From: Siphonodentalium dalli
Taxonomy: Eukaryota; Mollusca; Scaphopoda; Gadilida; Siphonodentaliidae
Assembly (NCBI GenBank): GCA_032622095.1
Contig: CP136063.1
Coordinates: forward strand, 30,444,987-30,508,986
Length of the DNA: 64,000 bases
Direction: 5' to 3'
Positions 47,240 through 57,728 of this stretch are shown here, in pieces. The notes beneath the pieces are model-generated. The model ran no database searches and was not told the origin of the DNA. It saw nothing but the letters and a program-made list of their open reading frames with translations. Each line of letters starts with the position of its first letter. The stretch's first letter is position 1. The translations under genes were made by a program, and so were the position numbers.

Positions 47240-48805
47240 TTAAACTTGATTCATGATAGAAATATCCGAGTCCGATGTACCACTATTACAAATAGCTTTC
47301 ATTGGAACTGGCACTGGTAATGCTGGTGTACTAGTACATGTAACAGTTTCCCTCAATGTCGGCTGCAAGATACTGCACATCTGTTGTTGTTGTTGTATTG
47401 ATGCCACGGCATAATTATTCAAACTGTTGACATTTTTATGTCCTGACAATTGGGCGATTATTTGTGGATTCACACCAGCATGCAACAGTCGCGTACACAT
47501 GGTTTTCCGCAATGAATGGTTCGTAATTTTTCCTTTTATGCCTGCCTTTGTTGCCATGTCTTTTAACATTGTTCTTAGTTTATTAATACCAATTGGCTGC
47601 GCTTTAAACATTAGCGCCGTCTGCGTCAAACCATAGTTCTGATTGGCTGCAATGTAAAATGGTGACTCCTTTGTACACATAGATGATGGTCTGTTGGCAG
47701 CATACATTTTGTATGCCTTAACTGGACATCGGTCATCTGAAACACTCGCGAAAATCTTGGGGTGAAATTGACGAATGTTGTTTGCATTCTTCCCATCTCT
47801 CGTCTTGCTCAGTCTTTCGTTGAATTCCAGATAATCAGTTGTTCCGTCATTTTTCATTTGAATGTCTCCCCACTTCAATTGTTGATTCTCATGAGATCCG
47901 CGGAACCCTAATAGTTTTGTGTTGTTGAACCAAACAAGATGAAGCAGTGATGTTGGTTCACTTAGTCCCAATTGTCCGCTTTCCCACAACTTTTCCTTAT
48001 CTTCTTCAGACAGAACATCAGCCTGCTGCGGCTTATTTCCCAGACCTGCCTCTTTTAATTCCTTCCGCCTCGATTGAAGAACTTGTCTGCTGACTTTGAA
48101 CATATCAGATGTTATTATGTTATGCTGATAGTCGCAATCTCTCAGATACCTGTCAATTCCCCTATGGAATGCCGTCAAACTGTCGGGTTCATAATCGCTC
48201 CCATCACTTTTCTTCAGACTTAACAAAAATCCACCAATCAATCCATCCAGTTCCCTGTGCGGTATAAGTTCTATTTGGCGGTGCTCATTTTGACATTTGA
48301 GGTAATCAGAAAATCTGTTAATCGAAGCATCTGTTTTTCTCTGGGTATTTTTATTCTTCTTACCGTCAATGTAAGCACGCAAATCTCTGAGGTTTGCTGT
48401 AGCTGGACTGGTTCTGTCAACTGTACTGGCGCTGGCAGCCGCACTGGAATCAGTAGCACTAGATGTAGAACATGCAGTGGGAGACCGTATGTAAGCACGC
48501 AAATCTCTGATGTTTGCTGTAGCCGGACTGGTTCTGGTAACCGTACTGGTGCTGGCAGCCTCACTGGAAGCAGTAGTACTAGAACATACAGTGGGAGACT
48601 CAGACTCGATTGTACCACCAACATCATGTGATTCATGGACAACTTCTTCAGCATCAATCATTACATTTACAGGTTCTTGTTCAGTCACTTCATCACAATC
48701 AATATCTTCAAAAAGTAGCTGTGTGATTACTTCATCTGTCATTTCCGCATGCTCATCATCAGATAAACTCATATCAATATCGAAAATACCATCAGTATCC
48801 ATCAT
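47240..48805 (-). CDS. Crypton-like tyrosine recombinase, intact 521 aa
   Basis: Integrase of the tyrosine-recombinase superfamily, related to the Crypton-derived domain (DUF3504) of animal ZMYM/QRICH1/KCTD1-type proteins. The acidic N-terminus (1-70) is followed by a duplicated 40-residue Ser/Ala-rich segment (RTSPATANIRDLRAY at 91-105 and its copy at 131-145). The core-binding helical domain spans about 150-260 and the catalytic domain about 285-470. Catalytic residues are all present: R302 (GFRGS), H430 and R433 (NHSLRK), H456 (LSGHKN) and Y465 (NNYAV). A Gln run (471-475) follows. The frame is uninterrupted, unlike every other element gene here, so the copy may be active or only recently inserted. 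It probably acts in the nucleus, cutting and rejoining element ends. Confidence 0.88.
   Translation of the reverse strand: MMDTDGIFDIDMSLSDDEHAEMTDEVITQLLFEDIDCDEVTEQEPVNVMIDAEEVVHESHDVGGTIESESPTVCSSTTASSEAASTSTVTRTSPATANIRDLRAYIRSPTACSTSSATDSSAAASASTVDRTSPATANLRDLRAYIDGKKNKNTQRKTDASINRFSDYLKCQNEHRQIELIPHRELDGLIGGFLLSLKKSDGSDYEPDSLTAFHRGIDRYLRDCDYQHNIITSDMFKVSRQVLQSRRKELKEAGLGNKPQQADVLSEEDKEKLWESGQLGLSEPTSLLHLVWFNNTKLLGFRGSHENQQLKWGDIQMKNDGTTDYLEFNERLSKTRDGKNANNIRQFHPKIFASVSDDRCPVKAYKMYAANRPSSMCTKESPFYIAANQNYGLTQTALMFKAQPIGINKLRTMLKDMATKAGIKGKITNHSLRKTMCTRLLHAGVNPQIIAQLSGHKNVNSLNNYAVASIQQQQQMCSILQPTLRETVTCTSTPALPVPVPMKAICNSGTSDSDISIMNQV
48371..48610 (-). repeat. 120-bp in-frame tandem duplication in the recombinase gene
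   Basis: Two copies of 120 bp starting GTAAGCACGCAAATCTCTGA (+ strand), at 48,371 and 48,491. They encode the duplicated 40-residue linker before the core-binding domain. Confidence 0.85.
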
Positions 48806-49222
48806 TATTCTTCTATAGAAAATTGCTTTGAATAGATATACAACTGGCGGAGTACAACTCGAGCGAAAAACGTAAACAACGTAGTATTTTTTGACGTACA
48901 GTACTTCTGCAGACGATATTGAGGGAGTACTTTGTTTTTACAATTTTATTTTTTACAAACAGTAAGTTTATTATATTTTATATTCAGATTAATTGTGGCA
49001 TTGGACCAAGCGATTGTTTTTAATTTGTATTTTTATTATTTATTTGTTCAGGTGTGCGTGATGGAGTTTTTAAACTGCCGCAATTTCCTTGACCTTCGGG
49101 TTTCCCCAGATATGAATTGAATTGAAAATGAATTATGTCGCTAAAAATAGTAACGTCGCGAACCAGCCTAACTGCTAAATAAAAAAGTACCACACAGATT
49201 AGCACATGTGCTGGTACTGATA
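48806..49222 (-). promoter_or_regulatory. Crypton-like element 5' region
   Basis: Upstream of the recombinase ATG within the element. No ORF. A clear core promoter was not identified. Confidence 0.4.
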
Positions 49223-49262
49223 ATTACCACACACCTTGGAAAGCATGCGATCGTGTGGTAAT
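49223..49262. repeat. Hairpin at the Crypton right end
   Basis: ATTACCACAC and GTGTGGTAAT are separated by 20 nt, 21 bp inside the right boundary. The stem matches the ATTACCGCAC/GTGCGGTAAT stem in the left palindrome (46,011-46,020 and 46,073-46,082). Confidence 0.8.
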
Positions 49263-49283
49263 CATAGATATATATGTAATAAA

Positions 49284-50197
49284 AGCGTATATAAGTAAGG
49301 AGGCGTGTCTCGCTTAATCATTTTGAAAAATTGGATAAGTTTTGCTTTCTCTCTTCTGCTCGAAAGTGTGTCCCAGCCGGTTTTCCCGTAATAAGGATTC
49401 CTTACTACAGCGTCTAGTTGTCCCTGTAACCAATCGCGTGGCTTCGTATTGGATGTCTTCGAGATGGCCTGAATACTCATCTGTACAATTATCCCATTCT
49501 GAGGAAGCATATACCATTACTGAGCGGATGTAAGATAAGTATATACGTTCGAGGGTTCTCCTGTCCAAAATGAATTTCTACTTCCTCGGTATATAAAGTC
49601 GACTTGCAGCTCGATTTTCAATATCAGTTATATGATCATGCCAGGTACCATCCCCATTTAAAGTTAGACCTAGGTGCTTATGTTTTTCAATTTCTTCAAT
49701 ATTCTGCCCAGACATCTAAAGTGGTGGGTGGTCGATAGCGTTGGTCTTCTGTGATATCATAAGTGACTCTGTTTTAATGGGATTGAATTTAAATTGCCAT
49801 TTGCCATTTGCCATTGCGACCACTCGAATATCAACCTGATGTCTTTGTTAAAAACATTTGCGGTCAATATGGGGTCTTCGATCGAAAGATATAGAGAGGT
49901 ATCGTCAGCAAAAAGCCTTATATTGCTCGTCACATTTTCTACAATGTCGTTAATATAAACTAAAAATAGAAGAGCGTCAAGTATGGATCCCTGGGGCACA
50001 CCAGCTGAGACACTCTTCAAACTTGTATTGGAATTTGAAACAAATACTCGCCGCTGTCTATTTTCTGAGTACTTTTCCAGAAGATCATAGGTCGCGCCAG
50101 TAATTCCCATACTTTTGAGTTTAAATATAAGACCGCGGTGCCATACCTAATCAAAAGCCTTGCTAACGTTGCAGAACAGGCATCTGATTTCTTTACC
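49284..50197 (-). mobile_element. LINE copy 2, reverse-transcriptase part
   Basis: Matches 8667-9570: YASSEWDNCTDEYSGHLEDI, then SVSAGVPQGSILDALLFLVY and LFADDTSLYLSIEDP. In this copy the motif after GSIL reads DA where copy 1 has the usual GP. Frameshifts are present. The 5' end is truncated at the same base as copy 1, so both derive from one insertion event copied by the segmental duplication. Confidence 0.85.
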
Positions 50198-50643
50198 GCT
50201 AAATTTGAATAAGCATTTCGACATACTTGACCTATTTTTGTTCTACACGCACATGCGAACACGTGACAGTCACACGTATCATATTGGGTGTCACCATTGA
50301 GTCATGTTTCGAAAACTTTGTATATTTTTGTAACATGAAAGTGTAGATTGTATGACGGCCGTTTTGGCCGCCATTTTGTATAATCCTATACAAGTAAGAT
50401 GTTAACATTTTTGTGATCTGGTGTGTACATATGTACATAAACCAACGTTCTACTGTGATTTCCAACTTCTGCTACTGAATAAAACATGATCACATCCATA
50501 TGGCCATATGTCGTTTTGGGTAGGTTGTTGCAATCTTGCATATTTAAATTTCCCCAAGGGTGACAAGAGCAAAAGCGGAGATACTACTAATAATTATCCG
50601 CCGAGAAAAAAACTTTAACAGATAATTTTGGGTTAGGGCAGAA
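50198..50643 (-). mobile_element. 5' region and end of the PIN-like element (G3 copy)
   Basis: Matches 9571-9799 joined to 15,636-15,850 without the Gypsy insertion. It provides the empty site near 50,430. The terminal TIR bases are displaced by a MITE that starts at 50,645. Confidence 0.8.
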
Positions 50644-50644
50644 C

Positions 50645-50832
50645 CAGATAGCAATAATATGTTGGCCCAACCGTTGGCTAAACGTTGGGCCTACGTTGGG
50701 CCAACGTTGGCAAATCATAAGTTACGTTGGGCCAACGTTTGGCCAAAATTTGACCAACATTTAGGCTAGCCATCGTTGGACCAACGTTTAACCAACGGTT
50801 GGAGCAACGGATCAACATATTATTGCTATCTG
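50645..50832. mobile_element. 188-bp MITE with 20-bp perfect TIRs
   Basis: Ends are CAGATAGCAATAATATGTTG and its exact inverse. The interior is rich in CCAACGTTGG-like palindromes. No coding capacity. A similar interior appears at 63,879-64,000. Confidence 0.9.
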
Positions 50833-51988
50833 GGTAGGTTGTCAAATCTTTAAATTACTGTCAGATATCCAACCGAAGATGGTATGTTGTATTACAATTC
50901 CTTAATACTATTTAAAATTTAATGTGCTATCAGAAATAAATCAACAAACAAATGACATTATGTAATATTGATTATATTTTAACAAACCACCAACTCATTG
51001 CCTATTGTAGTTGTTGTTACATGTACATGTGACACATGTCCATTATTCAGCTAATTCTGATTATGACTTAATATGTCTCATTTCTGTCCGTAAATTGATA
51101 AATATTTCGTTCTGTATGTTGATATCGATTTGTATTAAGAATAGCACCATGTAGGTTCCAGGTTCCAATAAGCCATTCCCATTGTTGACAGTGATTTTGT
51201 CACATGTGAAAAAAGATGACACTTTAAATCCAGATGATATATGAACACATTTCTTGTTCACAAACAAGATTACACTTTGAATCCAGATGAACAATATAGG
51301 AACACAATTCTTTTTCACAAACAATCACATATTTATGCACTTTCAACAGTGTCCTAGAATGTCGCATTCCACGGTCCCATTTTCCAGCTGTTCTTAGCTC
51401 ACTGCCATCATAAGTCCTTCAAATTGAATGATTGGTCTGTTTATAGGTTCTTGGAAGTAATTCTGCCATGCTTCATCCTCAATCTTCAAAACATAAGAAA
51501 TAGAAATATAAATTAAACTTGAAAGAAGCATATATAAGATTTCGGTGTTAGCGTCTATTATATTACTTGTACCAACATCTGCTGTAGGCATACAGAGACA
51601 ACCAACCATCTATTTACTTTTTTTTAAGATGCTCAGGTCTTAAATTAACAAAATCAAATCAGTGATGTTTCCGGAAAAACCTGCCTGCCCCTATTCCAGA
51701 TCCATGTTGATAAACACAAAGTCAAAACAATTCGCATCTTTGACACTGAAAGTCATTCAAGTCAGTTGATGTTTCAAAATACTATGAATGTTTCATTATC
51801 CCTTCCAATACATACAGTTTTGTGGACATTTTGTCCATGTGTGCTGCCATTGGAATATATATATAAATTTAATGCTGTGGCATGTTAGAATGCACATGTT
51901 GTCACAACATTTGCCATGGCATTGCTTATATTGTCATGGCCAATTTATTATGTTATATATGTGTCAATGATTCAATGTGGATGTTTAA
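50833..51988. other. No gene seen
   Basis: AT-rich single-copy DNA. A local direct repeat contains TTTGAATCCAGATGA or TTTAAATCCAGATGA near 51,215-51,290. Short ORFs are unsupported. Confidence 0.5.
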
Positions 51989-52372
51989 AGGTACTCAATC
52001 TGATCAGAGGGTTCCCATCTCAACAGATTCCAACAACAACAAAATTTATCAAAGATCACTTTAGTTATCAGAATCGATTAATTATCCAAAAATAATGCTA
52101 ATGACTGTGAACTATCGTATAAAATTGCCCGAGATGTGTTGTATAGCAACATTTTGTTTAATGGAATTTAGTATCGAGAGTATGTCGGTCAGCTTTTTCG
52201 GCAAACTTCTGGGACAGAAAGTATTGCCGATAATGAAAACTAATAGATTTCTAAAATCAATATCTTATAAATCTGAGCTTTGATGGGTGGCTTCCTCGAC
52301 TCGTATCAAATATTTTTGATCCCCGAAGCCATTGAAATAGTAATTGAGAGGAGTTTATCAGATTGAGTACCT
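51989..52372. mobile_element. Second TTAA MITE family
   Basis: 384-bp element with ends AGGTACTCAATCTGATCA and ATCAGATTGAGTACCT, flanked by TTAA. The same end appears inside unit B (near 1008, 21,476 and 36,636), where it is part of an older copy. Only AGGT and the TTAA target are shared with the AGGTGGATTATC family. Confidence 0.85.
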
Positions 52373-52724
52373 TTAAAAAAAAATTACAAACAAATAAATT
52401 TATTCCCACCCCGTCTGACCTCACTTTTCCCCTCCATTACTAGAACATCACTACTAAGTATTTGTTTTCTAGGCCTTTCTAAAATTTAAAATAATAAACC
52501 AAATTTAAGCTTTTATAAAATTCATAGATGTGATCCCTAATTTAAAGATGACCAATCTCTTTCTAAGTCCCTATAACAAGTTTTATGAGTTTCCTGGGTG
52601 TTAACTAATAATCGATGATCTCTGTCCGGAAACGCTGCTATCAATTATATTTTATTTCAAATTTGCTGGTACCGGTATATAAATACATACTAGCTGGTAT
52701 CTGGCTGTGTTCAGGTAAAGAATG

Positions 52725-53345
52725 AGTAAATTATTAGTGCTTCTTCAAGTACGGTAATATAAATTAATTATTAGTCACCTGACATAAATATCAACTATTG
52801 TCTGACACTCCCGGGATAAATTTACCTCTACCTTTCAAGTTGATAATAAATGCTCTTTATAGCTAATTATTAGTGCCTCTTTAACAACTGGTTATGCATC
52901 CCATGGACCGTGACACCTATCCCATGACACTACACATGTCGAATTACTTCTGTGTGCCAATTTCCGTACATATCTTCTGAGCTGATAATAAATAAAATGC
53001 TCTTCATTGATCAGCTAAGTTAATATAATTTATTAGTCCCCATTTAAGCCACCCGAGATCAAAGCCTGATTCTATCCCACTACTCTCCCCTGGCCGGTGA
53101 ACATTGTGTACCAATTTTCGTATATATTGTCCAACCTGATAAGGTATGCTGTTTATTGCAGACATATACATGTATGATAATGTTATTTCTAAGTTCCCCT
53201 TTAGAGTCAACGGCACCTATCCAAGGTACGGTACTTCCCAGAACAATTTACCCCTGTATACCATTACCAATTTCCAGTATTAAACCAGGATCCAACCATT
53301 TTGGGGTATATGATTATTTAATTAGAATTCTTTATTAGTCCCCCT
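52725..53345. repeat. Degenerate tandem copies of an ATTATTAGTGCCTC-type repeat
   Basis: Related segments start near 52,735, 52,865, 53,025 and 53,328, each with TTATTAGTSCCYCT-like text and GATAATAAATAAAATGCTCT-like text between some of them. Inverted relatives occur at 63,340-63,560. An old, diverged family. Confidence 0.55.
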
Positions 53346-55389
53346 GTAAGTCATCTGTTTTAGTGATTTCCTCACTTGATTATACAATGATAAATTTATT
53401 GTGTTCCATTGTATAGACTTTGCCAAATTTGCCTCCGACAAAGAACTTGAGTGATGAAATGCAATATCTAGTGCCATGTAACTCAATAAATTGATATCCA
53501 TGTGCCTTTTTGTTCTTATTACCCTTATAAATACTAGATTGAACAAATTGTAATGGAATTAAAGATGCTTAATCCAAACTAATGCTCCCAAATTACTATT
53601 TCTTTTGCTTCAGGCTGCTTCAGGGTTAAACATATTTGATTAGAGTCGAGACGCCCACCCATCAAAGGTCAGATTGATCAGATATTGATTTTTGGAATTT
53701 GTTTATTTCTCGTGATATGTACTTATTTGTGGCCGGAAAAATATGTGCCAAGGCGACAGTCTCAACAAAACTGCTCATGAAGATGGATAACTCTAAAATC
53801 AAGTGGTTATACAACAAACATTTGTGATAATCAAGTGATAATAAAATAGTCATACCTGTTCAATCTGCCCCAAACATGAAAGAATATATAGGTTCTCTAT
53901 TCCGAAGGTTCGCTATTCCGAAGATATTTTTTTTATATTTTAAAGGTTAATTCTATATGGTATTCAAATATTGAGAGCAGTCCTTCCCAGGAGACGGGAG
54001 TGATTGCACTCGCATCCGTACGCACTCGTAATTTTTAAATCACGGGTGTTAAATTCGCACCCGACCCTCATCTCAAAATACTAATGGAGACCGTAATTAT
54101 TGGGTTAATAGTGAACTATTTGAAGGTTTATTTAGATCCTTTACCATCTCAGTTCAACGATGGCATATTAAAGTGTAACTAGAGTTACTAGACATAGGTC
54201 TATTCCACAATGACTTTTTGTTTTAGAAAAACCCAAATTACAATTATAGTATGGGTGCAATATTACACCCATCTTCTGAATTACGGGAGCAAATAAATGC
54301 TTCCGCTGTGTTTTCCTCGTGGGAAGGACTGTGAGAGTGAAGAGTGAAGACTCTTTTTTTGAAGGAAATAACTTAAAACATTGAAACAATAAATGTTATG
54401 TTTTATTTTTTCGCGGGTTTCCTTGAGATTTAATGTCTAAGTATGATGTTATTTTCCAATACATATTCACGTCATGCAGCCCACACAATTGCTCTTTCCA
54501 TGCGATTTAATGTCATCACATATCTTAATAATCTTACAGGCAACAATACACCAGCTAAAGGCGGGATTAAAACAGCGGGACTATAACTCTTAATGAATTC
54601 TGCGAAGCAGAATGTCGTTGAATAGACGGGTATGAGTTGAACCTAAGTGCAATTGTGAATTTGTATTGAATTGTAAGCCCACTTAAATTTCGAGTCATCG
54701 GCTATTTTTTATAGTACCTTAATATCAGGTTTTAAAAACAATCTGTGCCATAAAATATGAGTAAAACACTATATATAGTTCATCACCATTTCAAACGTCT
54801 GTATCAGAGGATGCCCCTAGAGAAATAGAAAACATCTTAAATCATAAATGGATTCCCCAGTTATATGCCATGGCTCCCAGAATGCAACAGAATTCAACCT
54901 AATGTATTTTCAACTGAAAGGGAATAACATTATCTTTAAAATATAGAGTTATCCCCTGCATTGAAAATAATACACTTTACTTCGCGCAACAAAACCAGAT
55001 GAAACTTAAGCACAAAAACAAGTTGTTAACTCAACAAAAACAACATGTTCATGGTTTATTACATCGGATAAGCGGAAAATACAGAGTTATAGAGCTTCAT
55101 ATTTCAAATAGTATATATAGTGGCATATACAGATTGCCAGTTCGGAAAAAGTATATCTCTTACATGTAGTTTATTTCAGTCATTGTGGTTTTAACTTTTC
55201 ATAATGGACGGTAAACTGATACTCTCTTCTTGCTATTAATAACCAACATCTAGGACAATTTGGGAATTAGAATTGGGTGTATAAATGTACTATATGAATA
55301 CAAGCATAATCATATTATTCCTTCCTCGTGTGGTTTTTGTGGTGGAGTGCAAATTTTGATTCATTTCTGGTTAAATACGCCCAGAATAG
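53346..55389. other. No gene seen
   Basis: AT-rich DNA with short unsupported ORFs only. GGTTCGCTATTCCGAAG near 53,910 is a small relative of the minisatellite at 55,391. A unit A/B-like fragment (GATTAGAGTCGAGACGCC, then TCAGATATTGATTTTTGGAA) lies near 53,640-53,800. Confidence 0.5.
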
Positions 55390-55390
55390 A

Positions 55391-55513
55391 AAACCTTTGG
55401 AATAATGAACCTTCGGAATAATGAACCTTTGGAATAATGAACCTTCGGAACAGGGAACCTTCTGAATAATGAACCTTCGGAATAGCAAACCTTCGGAATA
55501 ATGAACCTTCGGT
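55391..55513. repeat. 17-bp minisatellite, about 8 units
   Basis: Tandem AACCTTYGGAATAATG-type units with small variants. The minus-strand ORF here reads the repeat and is not a gene. Confidence 0.85.
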
Positions 55514-57660
55514 CTAGAGAACCCTACCCACGAAACTAGGGCTGCAATGATTGAGACCATCACAATACAATTTTACTATCATAAAGTGATGCACATCACG
55601 ATGCAAATTTTTGGCAACTGACAGCTGTGAAAACTAGATAAACCACTTAATCATTTTTAGTATACATGTGTTCACCTCAGCATATTCATTGAAGTAAATT
55701 ACAAAACCTAAGTAAAATGACCAAAATGCATGGCCAGGTATAATTCCATGTAGAAGCAGTAGAAGTAGATTATTATAGCAAATACAGTCCCAAGATCTGC
55801 CCAGATGGGAAGTTTTGAGTTTGGATATCTGACTATTGTCTTGATAACTCTGCATACATTACTTGTTTTGTTTTTTTGCATCACATTTCACCCTCCCCTT
55901 GTACTTTGCATCGGAATCAGGACTATATTTGATGAATTGATGTAAAATGGTTTCTAGGGCAAATTTGGGTTGTACTAGTACATGGGGACTGAATTTGAGA
56001 TTTATGGGGGAAATAGTGTGTACGGACAAATCCAGGTGTTGTATGGGACATTATTGGTTTTTAAGTCAAGGCGCGACATCTCAGTGAGATATTTTACTTG
56101 GACACAAAATTCCTAAAATCGAGGCAATAACCAATACATTGATTGCATTCAATAAAACTGAAAGAAATCTGAGAAACCGTAAAACCACACATCACTAGGG
56201 CACAAATTAATAAAAAATTTATGTTTTGATACGTGTGTGTACAGGCAATTATTTTTGAAACAGTGTTTTGTCAGTGAACCTGCAGAGTTATTTTTGTTTA
56301 TTCCAGCACTAGGCAGTATGATCACATATGGGGGAATATTTTAAAAGTGTACAATTTGATGTTACAACCATTAGTCCTATAAATTATAATTTCAGAAGTG
56401 TGCGCAACAGGAGAAAAACAAATAATAATTTGTTCCAAGTACCATTAATGATACTTACAGTAATGCTGTAAGTAATCGACTTCTTAACCACAGCAGAATT
56501 ATGGGTAACTTTTCAGGATTTAGTCGGAATGTAGCCATTCGTCGGAAAAATCTCCCCGGGATGATATTCATGCAAAAAAAAAATGAATCCTTTGATTAGC
56601 CAGTTCTTGTCAATGAAGATGACGATCAGTCAGTAGTCATCACTTTTCATCACAAGAAGGAACTTCAATATAATCCATTTGAAAAAAATAAAGTAATATA
56701 TGTTTTATATTTGTTGTTTCTTATCTTGCAAGCCCCCCCCACCCCACCCCCCATTCATAGTTTAGTGCATTTATGGTCTTACCCAGAAATAATTGCAACA
56801 GAATTTATTTTTGCTGTAATAGGTAAATAAACCCTCCATAAACAACATACCAAAAAACAATGTATGTTTAATAATGATGGAAAATCCCAAGTATAAGTTA
56901 TAACTGACTGACAACAGTCCAAGTCCATTTTTCACCAAATTTTCATAATTTTCGCCACTTTTTGCCTCAAAAATGCCATTAATTCACATGTTCAGATTTT
57001 TGTGGATTTTTAGCGGAGTATACTCTATGAATCGTATGATGCTCCCAACCAAAATAAAACAAAATCTTTTGTGTTGCATTTATTTTGAGGTTCAGCCCTT
57101 TTGGCTATTTTCTCATAAATGTACTGGAGTCTGGACTAGTAAAGCCTAAGGCTAAACTAAAGTCAGATAGTAAACACACTTACACAGTCACAGGTATTAT
57201 TTTGTTTGGCCTGAATTTATTTTTGAGAATTTTGTTCTGCAACTTCTGGTATTACAACACTTGACTCGACCTAGTTTTGGAAATTCAATAACAAGTTCAA
57301 AAATAAATGCATCACCTTTCTATTAATGGAACAATTTCCAAGCAGAACCGCCAGATAAATGTGTATTGTTTTCAACTTCAATATTATTACATCAGTGATT
57401 CAGTCATCACAAACTTGACAAAGTCAACCCCAGAAATATTTCCATTCCAACTCTGTAACTTCTGCTGCGGAGATTTGCATGGAAATTCCCATTCAAAATT
57501 GGTCACTTGACCTCCTCTTTAAAAGAATCAATAGTCAATACTCACGTTTTGTAATTTTTCACATTCATTTCCGACGAACTCCACACCATACACCATTACA
57601 CGCATTGTGTTCCTTGCCATTCCAACACAAGTGAATTTTCAAAACAAGTGCACGCGCGCA
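55514..57660. other. No gene seen
   Basis: AT-rich DNA. A C-rich run lies near 56,732-56,752. The 67-aa ORF at 57,307-57,510 has no recognisable domain. Confidence 0.5.
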
Positions 57661-57662
57661 CG

Positions 57663-57728
57663 TTACGTCATTGACGGTCATTCGCGCGTAATTGACGTAG
57701 AATGTTCGGAGTAACAATGTTTACGTCA
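57663..57728. promoter_or_regulatory. Cluster of CRE/ATF-like sites in a CpG-richer block
   Basis: TTACGTCA at 57,663, TGACGTA at 57,693 and TTACGTCA at 57,721, within sequence unusually rich in CG for this region (CACGCGCGCACG, ATTCGCGCGTAA). The spacing is about 29 bp. It could be a promoter or enhancer of a gene outside the window. No adjoining ORF was found. Confidence 0.4.

Larger units (their letters stand above)
45975..49283 (-). mobile_element. Crypton-like tyrosine-recombinase element, 3.31 kb
   Basis: In LINE copy 1 (near 8666), GAGGGACA is followed at once by AGCGTATATAAG. Here the same two strings are 3.31 kb apart, so the boundaries are known to within a few bases. No convincing target duplication is present, as expected for Crypton-type integration by a tyrosine recombinase. 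Both ends carry hairpins with ATTACCRCAC...GTGYGGTAAT stems (separate entries). The single gene is an intact recombinase. Confidence 0.85.
37601..50643. other. Large segmental duplication, copy 2
   Basis: Partner of 2990-9799 plus 15,636-15,870, in the same orientation. It is longer because it contains the G4 gene block (39,811-43,889) and the Crypton-like insertion (45,975-49,283), and it lacks the Gypsy insertion. Confidence 0.85.

Noticed and set aside
48257-48818. Plus-strand ORFs rich in Ser, Thr and Cys opposite the recombinase
   Set aside because: Shadows of the duplicated Ser/Ala-rich linker; the minus frame contains the complete recombinase.
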